From NCBI GenBank assembly GCA_964486145.1, contig CAZAMT010000061.1, positions 1-16,154 on the forward strand: a stretch of DNA of 16,154 bases. The letters run 5' to 3'. Below are positions 1 to 9,305 of this stretch, one piece after another. Every line of letters starts with the position of its first letter. Position 1 is the stretch's first letter. The notes below the pieces were generated by a model. That model saw nothing but the letters and a program-made list of their open reading frames with translations, had not been told where the DNA came from and ran no database searches. A program made the translations under genes and the position numbers. The stretch comes from CAZAMT01 sp964486145 (GTDB lineage Bacteria > Bacteroidota > Bacteroidia > Bacteroidales > JAAAOM01).

Positions 1-125
1 TCGTTGGCCAGTTGCCCGTTGTGCAGTGCCTGTTCAAATATCGTTTTGTTTTTGATGTCTCCACAACTATCATTTAAAAGAATGAGGAATATCAATGATA
101 AGAATATGATGTTATTTTTTAACAT
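1..125 (-). CDS. 5' end of an exported lipoprotein, cut by the window edge
   Basis: Only the first 41 codons are present. An ATG at 125-123 opens a frame with no stop to the window edge. It reads MLKNNIIFLSLIFLILL, then NDSC with the candidate lipidated cysteine at residue 21, then GDIKNKTIFEQALHNGQLAN. A basic start, a long Leu/Ile core and a cysteine at about 20 are what a Bacteroidota lipoprotein signal looks like. It starts 39 bases after the stop of the gene at 165-2093, on the same strand, so it is probably co-transcribed. The phrase around ALHNGQLAN resembles the start of mature all-helical glycoside hydrolases in such loci, but that is an impression from memory and too short to name a family. 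The product is unknown, most likely another surface or periplasmic carbohydrate-active lipoprotein. Confidence 0.7.
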   Translation of the reverse strand, partial: MLKNNIIFLSLIFLILLNDSCGDIKNKTIFEQALHNGQLAN

Positions 126-164
126 GATTTGAAAATGTATTAATTTCTTACTTACTCTACTTTC

Positions 165-2093
165 TTAATACTCCACATATTCATTTTCCACTAAATAAAT
201 CATACCCAGCAAAGCACCCCAATGGTAGAAGTGTTCACTTCGGTCCAGATATGATCCGGTTTCGGCATGATAATTTTCTCTTACCCATCCTTTTTCCAGC
301 CAGTTTTTAAGGAGCAAATTTTTGGATTTTTCTGCCAGGTCTTTTTTCGCCTGCGGCAATTCATAATTCTGCATACCCCAGTATACCAGCAGATTCATGG
401 GCGCCCAGATACTTCCGCGCCAGTAGTTTTCTGCCGTGTAGGCGGTATCGTTGCGGGCAATGGAGGGCATGATATAATCACCCCAAAATTCTTCAGGATT
501 ATAAAAATGGTCGTGGATCATGCGCTCCGCCTGTTGCTGGCTGGCAGCTTCTCCGTTTAATGCATAAAAATTGGTGGGCGATATTCTCTTACTCAGTTCG
601 TTGCTATCTGTATGACGATTTAAAAACAAGCCAAAGTCGTCGTCCCAAAGGTTTTTTAACGCCTCACGGTAAGCTTCGGCCCGGCTAATTAGTTCATCGT
701 ATGCTTCATCTCTTCCCAGTTCCTTGGCCATGTAAGCAACAGCCTCACAGTCCATAATATACAATCCTGTAAGCCCGACATCCTGGATTTTCATCATGTG
801 AGTAATGGTATCAAATTCAACGCCATCATACATTGGGGTATTATCCAAACCTGATTCATAGGAAGCAGCGCGAAATTCATTTTGCACTTTTTCTCTTCTG
901 TCGCCGGTGGGTGAAACGAAAGGGGTTGAACCCCAGGAAAGCAACCCCCCATTGTTCCGGTTTTCATTCCACCAACGATTCCAGGTCAACAGCTTATCAA
1001 AGTTATATTCCAGGAACCATTTTTCCTTATACTTGTCATAAATTTTTTTAATAGCCATACTTCCTACCGGAGGTTGAGAGCGGTCACGACTCATTCTGCC
1101 ATCAGGCCCTGCGAAGTTTGGTACAAATCCCGGTTCGTCTATCAGGTTACACATCTGGATTGCCTCGTTGTAGGCCAGTTCTTTTGATTCCAGTGCATGC
1201 ATCCACGAGACAAAAAAATTATCCCAGCAAAACAATACAAATCCACCGGGTTCTCCCTTACCCCAGCCATAGGCCCAGTTGCGGGAAACAGGCGTCACTA
1301 CTCTGTCCTTCTCCGGGTCGTAAACGGGAAGCCAGTTTACCGCATTTTGCACTGCACTATAAACTTGTCCTGCTTCAGTGTATGGCCCGCCAAAGGGTTC
1401 AAAAGTTGCTAACCATTCTTTCTCTGCAGCATCAATTTTGGCCTTAATTTCTCCTGGTGAAATGGGTTGCGTAGAGATGTAAACCGGTGTCTCTAAATTA
1501 TAGACAAGTGCCTGGTTCAATATCGTATCAGTTTTTTCGCCCGACACATAAAAATTAAAATTTTGATTGGGCGTTGTAGCTTCCAGTCCATTCTCACCGA
1601 AATTAATAATTCCTTCATCGCCATAGGGCATGTTGGCTTTCACATGCAAATTGCCACTGAGCCATGCATCGGGCGATACGATGATGTAGAGGTTTTCTTC
1701 TTCGGCAGCCGTCCGTACCCTGATGCTAATATTTTGCCATTCCAACGTAAGGTGGGTAAAAGTGCCATCAGGTGTATGAGCCACAGTGCGCACCCGGTCG
1801 GAGCCAATGATGCGGTTACCGGTAAAAAATTGCTCTTTGTAATTTCCACGACGTGTATCTTCCAGGCCGAGCACCAGGGCCAATCCATCGGGCAGGTAAA
1901 CATGCGTAAGCACACTGCGATTGTCCCATGTATTCCAACCGGTTTGCAGGTTGGTTTTAAGTTTTTGGTATTCGACTTCTGGATTTATTTCTTCTGTTGA
2001 CTCAACGTATGATTGATTGTCAGAGCCACAACCAAACAGCATAAATGCACTAACAAAGCTGGTTATCAGAAGTGTTTTTTGTTTGTTTTTCAT
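165..2093 (-). CDS. GH63/GH37-like (alpha/alpha)6 glycoside hydrolase, lipoprotein
   Basis: This 642-residue protein has a lipoprotein signal ending LFGC (Cys22), so it is probably anchored to a membrane facing the periplasm or outside. An N-terminal beta-rich region (about 45-230, with GWNTWDNRS at 52-60) precedes a helical toroid. Clan GH-G-like motifs are visible: FCWDNFF with Asp291 as the candidate general acid, ESGLDNTP at 413-420, YWRGSIW at 557-563, and RENYHAETG with Glu606 as the candidate base, followed by FYHWGALLG at 622-630. These match the pattern of GH63 (YgjK-like), GH37 trehalase and mannosylglycerate-hydrolase-type enzymes, which invert alpha-glycosidic bonds. The exact family and substrate cannot be fixed by eye. 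Length is normal and both ends look intact. It lies 99 bases after the truncated oxidoreductase and 39 bases before the next lipoprotein, at the downstream end of the visible operon. Confidence 0.75.
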   Translation of the reverse strand: MKNKQKTLLITSFVSAFMLFGCGSDNQSYVESTEEINPEVEYQKLKTNLQTGWNTWDNRSVLTHVYLPDGLALVLGLEDTRRGNYKEQFFTGNRIIGSDRVRTVAHTPDGTFTHLTLEWQNISIRVRTAAEEENLYIIVSPDAWLSGNLHVKANMPYGDEGIINFGENGLEATTPNQNFNFYVSGEKTDTILNQALVYNLETPVYISTQPISPGEIKAKIDAAEKEWLATFEPFGGPYTEAGQVYSAVQNAVNWLPVYDPEKDRVVTPVSRNWAYGWGKGEPGGFVLFCWDNFFVSWMHALESKELAYNEAIQMCNLIDEPGFVPNFAGPDGRMSRDRSQPPVGSMAIKKIYDKYKEKWFLEYNFDKLLTWNRWWNENRNNGGLLSWGSTPFVSPTGDRREKVQNEFRAASYESGLDNTPMYDGVEFDTITHMMKIQDVGLTGLYIMDCEAVAYMAKELGRDEAYDELISRAEAYREALKNLWDDDFGLFLNRHTDSNELSKRISPTNFYALNGEAASQQQAERMIHDHFYNPEEFWGDYIMPSIARNDTAYTAENYWRGSIWAPMNLLVYWGMQNYELPQAKKDLAEKSKNLLLKNWLEKGWVRENYHAETGSYLDRSEHFYHWGALLGMIYLVENEYVEY

Positions 2094-2192
2094 AATACTG
2101 CTCGTTTTAAATTTGTTTTTATCAATTAGTTGATTTTGCTATTTCTTTTTATAGTGCCATTAAAAAATCCTCACGAGTTTTACTGTTCCAGG

Positions 2193-2924
2193 TTAGATTA
2201 GCAACCTCTTTTTATTCAAACCAAATTTATTTGTAGACATGGTTGACCAATCCTGTCGCAACTTTTCTGTAAGTATCTTTTCCGGCGCTACATCGTGTAA
2301 GGCAAAAGCTTCAACAGGTGCCAGGCTTTCATTGTAAGTATCGCGGCTTTCTGCACCCAGTATATATTCTTCACCGGCCATAGCCATCAGATCGCCTTCA
2401 TAGGTGGCATCAATAAAGATTTTACCAAATATATTCTTTGTTTGATTGGAATGAAGGTTCTTAATCGATATCGAACGAATTTGGTTATTTTTCTGGTTTA
2501 TGCTCGTAAGCAAATGATTGGGCGGAACTTCAATTCCATCGTGTTTGATCATCTTTTGGAAGATTTGCAACGCCACTTTGGGCTCATAATTCAACCCGTA
2601 CCAGCAATCATGTAGTTCCTGCGATTCGGGACCAAATGTTTTTCTGTAGTAAGCGGTGGCGCTGTCCATAAAGGTTTTGCAAAAACCTCCCAGTGATTCA
2701 TAGGTGCGGAAATCGAGATTGGACATACCGGAAGCCGGCATACCGCCAATTTGTTTATATGGGTCAATGATGATGCTGAATTTACCATTGCGGGCAGCGG
2801 CTACTGTTGCCGCAATACCGTTGGGTGTGGAGCCGTAGATGACTACATCATAAATGTTATCCGTCTTCCTGCTGCAGGAAAAACCTATACTAATAATTAA
2901 CATTAAAATAATTACTCTTTTCAT
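2193..2924 (-). CDS. FAD-dependent oxidoreductase lipoprotein, C-terminally truncated
   Basis: The 243 residues begin with a lipoprotein signal (MKRVIILMLIISIGFSC, Cys17). The FAD-binding Rossmann start of the FAD_oxidored type follows: YDVVIYGSTPNG at 25-36, an acidic residue at the end of strand 2 (Asp54), then QIGGMPASGMSNLD at 58-71. KIFIDATYEGDLMA at 168-181 and ESRDTYNESLAP at 192-203 are the family's middle motifs. Members usually run well beyond 400 residues, so the C-terminal substrate and FAD-closing half is absent. After about residue 203 the sequence is not recognisable and stops at LNKKRLLI. Only 99 bases separate the stop from the next gene, too little to hold the missing half in another frame. 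It is probably a remnant, or less likely a divergent short form. These proteins often sit beside glycosidases in sugar loci, but their role is poorly defined. The start lies 16 bases after the GH106-like gene. Confidence 0.75.
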   Translation of the reverse strand: MKRVIILMLIISIGFSCSRKTDNIYDVVIYGSTPNGIAATVAAARNGKFSIIIDPYKQIGGMPASGMSNLDFRTYESLGGFCKTFMDSATAYYRKTFGPESQELHDCWYGLNYEPKVALQIFQKMIKHDGIEVPPNHLLTSINQKNNQIRSISIKNLHSNQTKNIFGKIFIDATYEGDLMAMAGEEYILGAESRDTYNESLAPVEAFALHDVAPEKILTEKLRQDWSTMSTNKFGLNKKRLLI

Positions 2925-2940
2925 TTATGATGTTTTTGTT

Positions 2941-5900
2941 TTAATAAGTAAAAATCTTATAATCATTTAGCAATCCATATGTTGCAAAGCTGTATTCACT
3001 ACCTGCCGGTTGACTGGAAGGTGCGTTATTCCAACTCCAGGGTGTAGCAATCCCTTTTTGTGGGTTGTTATAATGCGGACCTAATAAATTGCGGGGAGTG
3101 CCGTATATCAGTACCTCAATCTCATTATCTCCCGCTACAATATAATCATCCACAATTAATTCATAAGGTTGCCAGCCGATAATTCCTGCTTCCTTGCCAT
3201 TTACTTTCACAGCAGCTACAGCGCCCTGCCACTCATCCAATACAATTTTAGCAGGTTGCTCGTCCTTACCGAAAGTAAACTTCTTTTTATAGCTAACCGA
3301 TTCGGGATAAAAAGGCAAACCTTGCGTAACCCAATTGCCAAATGTTAATTTGGAAGAATTTTGTATTTCAAATCCACCACTATACGGTACCACATCAAAA
3401 TCACCCAAAACAAAAATCCGCTCCAGTTCTGCATGAACATGCATCGGATGTATCGACAGATGTATTTCATTTTTACCTTTCTGCAGCATTTCACGTTTCA
3501 CCGGATAGACATTGATCGAATGATCAAAATAGTCCAGCGATTTATCTTCTTCGATAATCTCACCATTTAATCTGACCGTATATAAATAACCGTATTCAAT
3601 GGCAATTTTTAAGGGTTTAAGATCATAATTACTACCTGTCTGAAATGGGAAGATGGCTTCAAATCCTGAATTGGAGGAGAAATCTTTGTTTCTGTCTAAG
3701 GTTTCTGATTTATATTGCACTGCAAAATTCCAGGGATTATGATCGATATCCGATATTTCGAAACCATGAAATTTAAATATGGAATCGGTTGCATGCAGAT
3801 AATTGATATTTTCGAAATGTCTGCCGGCTACCTTAAGCTCACAATAATCCAAAACCAGCACATTTTCATTATTTCTTATCACCTGTAAGTCAGAACCGGG
3901 CAACTCCTTGCTATATTCTATCTTCTCTTCCGGAGCTTCATCGCTATTTATTTTTCTGTTATGAAAAAACAATAACTTGCTTTCACCAGGATGAAGATTA
4001 AACGAAACAACTACATGCGCTCCTTCTTTTTGGCACGGGAATGAAGTCACCTCTCCTGTAAACGAATTGAGCCGGCTCACCGATCTGCCGGAAGCTTTAA
4101 AGTTTACTTCATTCACATTATTTTCGCTAAAATTGGTCATAAAAATCAGTTGGCCATCTTCCAACATTCGTCTTTGATGCACCAAATCATCTGGTTGAGA
4201 AGCGCTTAGTAATTCAAAAGTTGTATTTGTAAATGACTTTTTCAAACTTTTTGAATTCTCATCTATCTTCTTAACCAATGCAGGATATTTTTCAGCCAGT
4301 TTAATTATTTCGTCAGATGGTTCAGCTTCCACCAACCGTGGCAACTCCTGGTGATAATACAGTATACCTCCGTTGGACAGATATGAACCAATTAGCTCAA
4401 CTGTTTTGCGGTTAAGGTTTTCAACATGAGGTCCTAAAATAACTTTTTCATATTTTCTGTTTTTAATCACGAATTGACCTTCGTCTTCTGTGGCAAACTC
4501 CCGGATCACCATTTCGCTGCCCAGGTCATATTCGATTTTTTCTTTTTCCAATAGTTTTATAAATGCTTTAAAATCATCGGCATAGGACTTAGTAATGCCT
4601 GCAGCGCCTAAATAACCTTTATCATACTCCGGTGTAAAATACATCCACGTAGTAGTGGTAGGATTGATGACCAGGATATTGTTGAGGTTTTGACCTGATG
4701 ACAAAGCGACTGATAAGCGGGCATAATGACCGGCTAAATGATGGTAATGGGGCCACCAGGATGCATGCCAGGAAATGGATTGAGGAAAATCACGCTTGCG
4801 GGCGCCTTTGGTAGTCATATAGGCTAAATGCTGGTTCATCAGATTGACTCCTCCTGCATATTCCCAGTCTCCCAGCCTTTTCATGGCTTCAAAATCCAGG
4901 TCCCATCCGGAAGCGCCATACGTTTCCGATAAAGTACGGTGCCTGCCAAACTGGTTGGCAATGCTTAATAGTTCTCTCGCTGCCATTATATTGCCAAATT
5001 GATCGGGTCGATTTTCCCTGTCGTTGAAAAGCATATCGATACCCGGCACCTGGTGATAGGCATAAAGGATCATGTGATCGGCGGCATGGCTTGGGTTTGG
5101 CCAGCCGTGTTCCCAGTAATGCCCGGTCCAGTTTAAATTATTTGCTTCTGTATAGTCATACCATGGTTTGCTCCATCGCTCAACAAACAATTCAATTAGT
5201 AATTGATAGTAATCATGCCGAACCTTTTTATAATTTCCCAAATCTTCAAACAGGGCCGGTAAATTTTCCTGAAGCCGGTACCCCCATCTTTCTTCAAATT
5301 TTTTAAACAAATCAGGCGTCCAGCGAATATCTGAATTTGCGGGTGCTTTCACATGAGGTTCGTCCGTAAAAATCCCTATAATGTTTTTCCCGAATTCATT
5401 GCCAAAGGTATTTTCATATCCCTGCATGGTTATTTTAATAAATTTTTCGGTAACTCCCGGCACCAACAAATCAGGATAAGGATATCCGGTCCATCTTCCT
5501 TTTGGCTGGCCGTATGTTTTAAGAAAAAGAAAATATTCTCCCTTTTCCCCTCCACGCTTTTCAGTATTTGCAGTTATATCTTTGACAACATTGTTCCGGC
5601 GTTCCAGAACGATCATTGCCTCAGCAAGATCAGCAGCATTTAACTGATCTGCTTTTACCATTTTCAAACCCTGGGGTTGATTGTAGGATTCCGGCATCTC
5701 CCGGTACACATGGCCACCGCCAAAACCGCTCGGGAAACCGTTTTCGTCATATAACCAAACCTGCATATCCAAGCTCTTTGCTTTCTCCAGGGCATAATCG
5801 TTTAACTCAAACCACTCATTCGACAAATACTCGGTAATTAGTCCGGGGCGGCAATGGATGATTACACTGTTAATGCTCTGGCTTTTGAATTCCATCAATT

Positions 5901-6120
5901 GAGTATAAATCTTTTCTTTGGTAATCTCATCGTTCCAAACCCAGAAAGGCACTGTGCTGTATTCAGCCGGCGGGTTTTTAAAGTTTGCCACCAGGGTTTC
6001 AAAATTATTTACAGTGTCATTGTCCTGCTGATTTTCATTCGGGCTAAATTGTTTTGAATTACACGATGCTGTCAATAGAAACAACAGAACAAAGACAGTA
6101 TTGAAATTTTTAGTACGCAT
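2941..6120 (-). CDS. GH106 alpha-L-rhamnosidase-like glycoside hydrolase, lipoprotein
   Basis: This 1059-residue protein has a lipoprotein signal ending LLTASC (Cys20). The N-terminal barrel carries the GH106 signature series: FKNPPAEYSTVPFWVWN (47-63), CRPGLITEYLSNEWF (90-104) and VWLYDENGFPSGFGGG (121-136). FTDEPH places Glu254, and LSETYG places Glu399, at positions that by family analogy are the candidate catalytic carboxylates. A middle region to about 720 is followed by beta-sandwich modules. The last, from about 935 (YPESVSYKKKFTFG to IEVLIYGTPRNLLGPHY), resembles a galactose-binding-like fold. GH106 enzymes remove terminal alpha-L-rhamnose from pectic or algal polysaccharides. Rhamnose is therefore the expected but unproven target. 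Length and both ends look complete. Codons for residues 738-900 lie in a 490-bp perfect repeat shared with the fragment gene at 12110-12676. The gene starts 18 bases after the upstream sulfatase and ends 16 bases before the oxidoreductase. Confidence 0.8.
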   Translation of the reverse strand: MRTKNFNTVFVLLFLLTASCNSKQFSPNENQQDNDTVNNFETLVANFKNPPAEYSTVPFWVWNDEITKEKIYTQLMEFKSQSINSVIIHCRPGLITEYLSNEWFELNDYALEKAKSLDMQVWLYDENGFPSGFGGGHVYREMPESYNQPQGLKMVKADQLNAADLAEAMIVLERRNNVVKDITANTEKRGGEKGEYFLFLKTYGQPKGRWTGYPYPDLLVPGVTEKFIKITMQGYENTFGNEFGKNIIGIFTDEPHVKAPANSDIRWTPDLFKKFEERWGYRLQENLPALFEDLGNYKKVRHDYYQLLIELFVERWSKPWYDYTEANNLNWTGHYWEHGWPNPSHAADHMILYAYHQVPGIDMLFNDRENRPDQFGNIMAARELLSIANQFGRHRTLSETYGASGWDLDFEAMKRLGDWEYAGGVNLMNQHLAYMTTKGARKRDFPQSISWHASWWPHYHHLAGHYARLSVALSSGQNLNNILVINPTTTTWMYFTPEYDKGYLGAAGITKSYADDFKAFIKLLEKEKIEYDLGSEMVIREFATEDEGQFVIKNRKYEKVILGPHVENLNRKTVELIGSYLSNGGILYYHQELPRLVEAEPSDEIIKLAEKYPALVKKIDENSKSLKKSFTNTTFELLSASQPDDLVHQRRMLEDGQLIFMTNFSENNVNEVNFKASGRSVSRLNSFTGEVTSFPCQKEGAHVVVSFNLHPGESKLLFFHNRKINSDEAPEEKIEYSKELPGSDLQVIRNNENVLVLDYCELKVAGRHFENINYLHATDSIFKFHGFEISDIDHNPWNFAVQYKSETLDRNKDFSSNSGFEAIFPFQTGSNYDLKPLKIAIEYGYLYTVRLNGEIIEEDKSLDYFDHSINVYPVKREMLQKGKNEIHLSIHPMHVHAELERIFVLGDFDVVPYSGGFEIQNSSKLTFGNWVTQGLPFYPESVSYKKKFTFGKDEQPAKIVLDEWQGAVAAVKVNGKEAGIIGWQPYELIVDDYIVAGDNEIEVLIYGTPRNLLGPHYNNPQKGIATPWSWNNAPSSQPAGSEYSFATYGLLNDYKIFTY
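3422..3911 (-). repeat. 490-bp direct repeat, copy A (inside GH106-like gene)
   Basis: By line-by-line reading this stretch equals 12156-12645 at every base. It encodes residues 738-900 of the GH106-like protein, in the same frame and orientation as the other copy. On the high-coordinate side the match ends abruptly after CTTGC. On the low side it gives way to about 30 bases of diverged homology. Confidence 0.95.
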
Positions 6121-6138
6121 ATTTTTTGTATTAATAAA

Positions 6139-7848
6139 TTAGTATTGCACACCTTTTCTAATCATTAAATCCGCTTCCCCTTTTTCAGATGCCGGAGGCC
6201 ACCTGAAGTTTTTAGGCCACCAGTCAGGCACATTTTCCATATTAACGGATTGTTTTGCCACCTTCCGGTAAGCTTCGGTTTCGAAAAATGAAGTATCGTC
6301 CAGATCGAAAGGTGCCCCGATGGAAGATACATAGTTCTGCAGGATTCCTTTCATTTCGGCAAGCACTCCGGCGTAGGCAGGATCGTGGGCAAGGTTTACC
6401 TGTTCGTAAGGATCTTTTTCCAAATCATACAATTGATCGGCATCGAAATAGTGTGGATAATACATCAGTGCAATGGAAGCATGAACTTGTTTGGGCCAGT
6501 CGATATGGTTTATGATTTGTTGTTGTCCGGATGCTATCCGTTTTTTAGTCTGATCGGGAAGCCGGAACGCCAGGTATTTATACCTGCCGTTGGTAACAGC
6601 CCTGGAATAACCAAATTCGTAATATAAATGCTTCCGGCCCTGCTCTCCTTTTAGAACAGGCGAAAAATCTTTTCCGTCAATAGGTTGTTTTGGGTCGGGC
6701 TTTACACCTGCCCATTGCGCAAATGTGGGCATAAAATCGGTAAATTGAACCAGCTCATCCGAGGTTGCTCCTGTTTTAACCTGCCCCTTCCATCTTACTA
6801 TAAAAGGAACTCTTACTCCCTGATCATAAGTGCTGCCTTTGGCTGGTTCAATTCCATGATCGGAAGTAACGATAATCACTGTGTTTTGATTCAGTTTTAA
6901 CAATTCCAATTGCTTCACAATGGCGCCCACCTGGTCATCGAGCCAGGTTGCTCCTGCCGTGAAGGTATTGACCGGCAATCCTGATGCTTCTACCCGTTCA
7001 AAAACTGTTTCCCTTTTCGGATGGTACTTGAAAGGCTCCTCTAATCTGCCCCCGGGTGTGAGATGAGGGTCGTTTCTCATGCTTTTGTCCATGTTGGGTC
7101 CATGCAAAGCAGTGGTGTTCAGCATGAGAAAGAATGGCCGGTCCGGAGAACATGTTTTTAAAAATTCCACCGCTCCATTGGTTTTCCATTCCAGGTTATG
7201 TTGGTGCAATTGTTTGATGGGAGTGGCTTTACCATAATTTTGCCACAATATACTGGCGGCAAAATCGGCGCCAACATCTTTTTTAATATGCTCAACCAAA
7301 AGCTCCTGATGTCTTCTCAGTTGCTTGTCAACCAAAGCATCGTATGGATCGGCATCGGGAGAAATCTGTGGAAATTGCTTTCGTTCCTCCTCATCAAGAT
7401 GTCGCAAATGGTATTTTCCCACATAACCGGTATAATATCCTGCTTTTTTAAGCATTTGGTGCAGGGTTGGTTTTTCAGGCGTCAAATGGGTCTCCCATCC
7501 CAAATTGTAGGGTTCGGAATCACTTACATCAGCTAAAAAATCCGGGCCGTTGCTTCTTCCGGCGTATTGGCCCGTCAGGATGGAAAACCGGCTGGGCGTG
7601 CAGGCGGCTGATGTGCAGTAGGCCCGGTTAAACCTCATCCCTTCAGCGGCAAGTTTGTCAATATGGGGTGTATTAACCGCCCCGCCATAACTGCTGAAAT
7701 GGAGGGGAGAAACATCGTCGGCCATGATGAGGACGATATTCGGTTTGACACCCGCAGCTTGTATGTTATTGGAAGTGTATGATTTGCATACGCTGAATAA
7801 CAGCAGGACAGTTAAAATTAACGGAAAAATCAAATGTTTCATACTCAT
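6139..7848 (-). CDS. S1-type formylglycine sulfatase, lipoprotein
   Basis: This 569-residue sulfatase has a signal peptide with a candidate lipidated cysteine (LLFSVC, Cys21). The core opens KPNIVLIMADD, giving metal ligands Asp44 and Asp45. CTPSR starts at Cys83, the residue oxidised to formylglycine in type I sulfatases. GKYH (144-147), ALHGP (247-251) and TSDHG (328-332) supply further active-site Lys/His/Asp residues. It is longer than its two neighbours: a stretch from about 150 to 225 that looks mostly helical, and a C-terminal part with YDLEKDPYEQVNLA, account for the extra length. The family hydrolyses sulfate esters on sugars; the position and sugar are unknown. An alternative ATG at 7842 would shorten it by two residues. 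Conversion of Cys83 needs a maturase (FGE or anSME) that is not in this window. It starts 26 bases after the preceding sulfatase. Confidence 0.92.
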   Translation of the reverse strand: MSMKHLIFPLILTVLLLFSVCKSYTSNNIQAAGVKPNIVLIMADDVSPLHFSSYGGAVNTPHIDKLAAEGMRFNRAYCTSAACTPSRFSILTGQYAGRSNGPDFLADVSDSEPYNLGWETHLTPEKPTLHQMLKKAGYYTGYVGKYHLRHLDEEERKQFPQISPDADPYDALVDKQLRRHQELLVEHIKKDVGADFAASILWQNYGKATPIKQLHQHNLEWKTNGAVEFLKTCSPDRPFFLMLNTTALHGPNMDKSMRNDPHLTPGGRLEEPFKYHPKRETVFERVEASGLPVNTFTAGATWLDDQVGAIVKQLELLKLNQNTVIIVTSDHGIEPAKGSTYDQGVRVPFIVRWKGQVKTGATSDELVQFTDFMPTFAQWAGVKPDPKQPIDGKDFSPVLKGEQGRKHLYYEFGYSRAVTNGRYKYLAFRLPDQTKKRIASGQQQIINHIDWPKQVHASIALMYYPHYFDADQLYDLEKDPYEQVNLAHDPAYAGVLAEMKGILQNYVSSIGAPFDLDDTSFFETEAYRKVAKQSVNMENVPDWWPKNFRWPPASEKGEADLMIRKGVQY

Positions 7849-7874
7849 AAAGTGTTACTATTTCATTTAATAAA

Positions 7875-9248
7875 TTAAAACTGAAAATACCGCCAGTCAA
7901 TGGCTTCCTCAACCACATCCCGGTGCAGTTTTAGCAGTTTTTCTTTCATTTCTTTAAATACTTTTGGTTTATCTTCCGATAAATCATTCTCCTGGCCTGG
8001 ATCTTCCTGCAGATTGTACAACCGGAAATTGGTTAGATCGGTTTCCTTTACCATTCCAATCCATTCTTCGCGGAACATATTGTCGGTGGGAATATCCATT
8101 TCAGGATCGGCCACCATATTCCATTCGCCGTCGCGGATGGCAACTGCCGGTCGCGAGGGACTGTAAAACCAGTACATCGGCTTTTCGCGTTTCAGCTTTT
8201 TTCCTTTGAATAGCGGCGCCAGGCTCACACCGTCGATGGTACGGCCCGGAAGTTCGGCTCCGGATATTTCTGCAAAAGTGGGTAGCATATCGAATACCGC
8301 TGCAGGCGTTTTTTCAACAGTTCCGGGTTTTATATGCCCCGGCCATTTGATGATTGCAGAGACCCGTATTCCACCTTCCCATATTTTTGTTTTTCCTGCT
8401 CTTAGGTGACCATTGCTTTTCCACCTGTAGCTGCCATTATCCGACATAAAAATGATAAATGTATTTTCTGCCATACCCGTTTGCTCCAGTTTTTTCAGCA
8501 GGTGACCGATGGCCAAATCCATGTTTTCAATACAACCGTAATAGGCCGGCAGATTGGTATCTTCATGATATTGATTCAGCACTTCGGGCGCTGCCACCGG
8601 CTGATGCGGCTCGTGAAACCAGAGATTGAGGAAGAAAGGTTTACCGGGTTCGCGGTGCTCGTCGAGCCATTTGCCGGCTTCTTTAACTACAATGTGGCTG
8701 GAGTAGCCTTTTATTTCACCAACCTCTTTGCCGTTGCGGACAAAATTATTGGGATTATGGTGGGAAGGCCCGGCATTGTTGATGGTAGCAAACCAGTAAT
8801 CGAAACCCTGGTCGCCCGGCGTAGGACGCGGACCGGAACCATCGGTTAAGTCAAAACCCAAATGCCATTTCCCGATGTGAGCGGTGGAATATCCCTGCTG
8901 TTTGAGCAGTTCGGCTATGGTGACTTCATCGCGGTGCAGGTGCATTTTATGCGGCGCCCGCTCAGACACCCAACTGTACAATCCCGCCCGCACGGCAAAG
9001 CGTCCGGTTAACAGGCTCGCCCGCGATGGGGAGCAAACAGGAGCACCGGCATAAAAATCGGTAAAGCGCATGCCTTCCATTGCCAGTTTGTCGAGCACCG
9101 GGGTATTGTTTTCATCGCTGCCGTAACAACTTAAATCGGCATAACCCATGTCGTCGGCAAAAAGGATGACGATGTTGGGCTTTTCGTTTTGCGCAGCCGG
9201 CACACTAAAATTTAATGCAAGAAGTAAAAGAATAAAGGTAGCTTTCAT
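7875..9248 (-). CDS. S1-type formylglycine sulfatase, secreted
   Basis: This 457-residue sulfatase has an ordinary signal peptide (about residues 1-19, ending SVPAAQ) and no lipobox. Motifs are fully canonical: KPNIVILFADDMGYADLSCYG with Asp32 and Asp33, CSPSR with the formylglycine Cys72, GKWHLG at 126-131, HEPHQP with His212 and His215, and SDNGS with Asp270 and Asn271. GKTKIWEGGIRV (285-296) is the usual S1 segment that closes the metal site. The arrangement is like arylsulfatase A or N-acetylgalactosamine-6-sulfatase-type enzymes, and it should cleave a sulfate ester from a glycan. The S1 subfamily needs a database search. It lies between the other two sulfatases, 57 bases after one and 26 before the other, so the three were probably selected together for a substrate with several sulfation positions. 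The gene looks complete. Confidence 0.93.
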   Translation of the reverse strand: MKATFILLLLALNFSVPAAQNEKPNIVILFADDMGYADLSCYGSDENNTPVLDKLAMEGMRFTDFYAGAPVCSPSRASLLTGRFAVRAGLYSWVSERAPHKMHLHRDEVTIAELLKQQGYSTAHIGKWHLGFDLTDGSGPRPTPGDQGFDYWFATINNAGPSHHNPNNFVRNGKEVGEIKGYSSHIVVKEAGKWLDEHREPGKPFFLNLWFHEPHQPVAAPEVLNQYHEDTNLPAYYGCIENMDLAIGHLLKKLEQTGMAENTFIIFMSDNGSYRWKSNGHLRAGKTKIWEGGIRVSAIIKWPGHIKPGTVEKTPAAVFDMLPTFAEISGAELPGRTIDGVSLAPLFKGKKLKREKPMYWFYSPSRPAVAIRDGEWNMVADPEMDIPTDNMFREEWIGMVKETDLTNFRLYNLQEDPGQENDLSEDKPKVFKEMKEKLLKLHRDVVEEAIDWRYFQF

Positions 9249-9305
9249 ATTTCTGTTGTTTTATTTTAATCTGATTTATGTCCATACAATTCAGCTCCAC
9301 TTATT

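Noticed and set aside
2121..2134. Small inverted repeat atcaa-ttag-ttgat between the oxidoreductase and the GH-G gene
   Set aside because: The stem is only 5 AT-rich pairs with no clear following T-run on the minus strand, too weak for a terminator or operator call.
8406..8849. A 147-codon open frame on the plus strand inside the middle sulfatase gene
   Set aside because: It is antisense to a canonical sulfatase with all motifs present, so it is a coding shadow.
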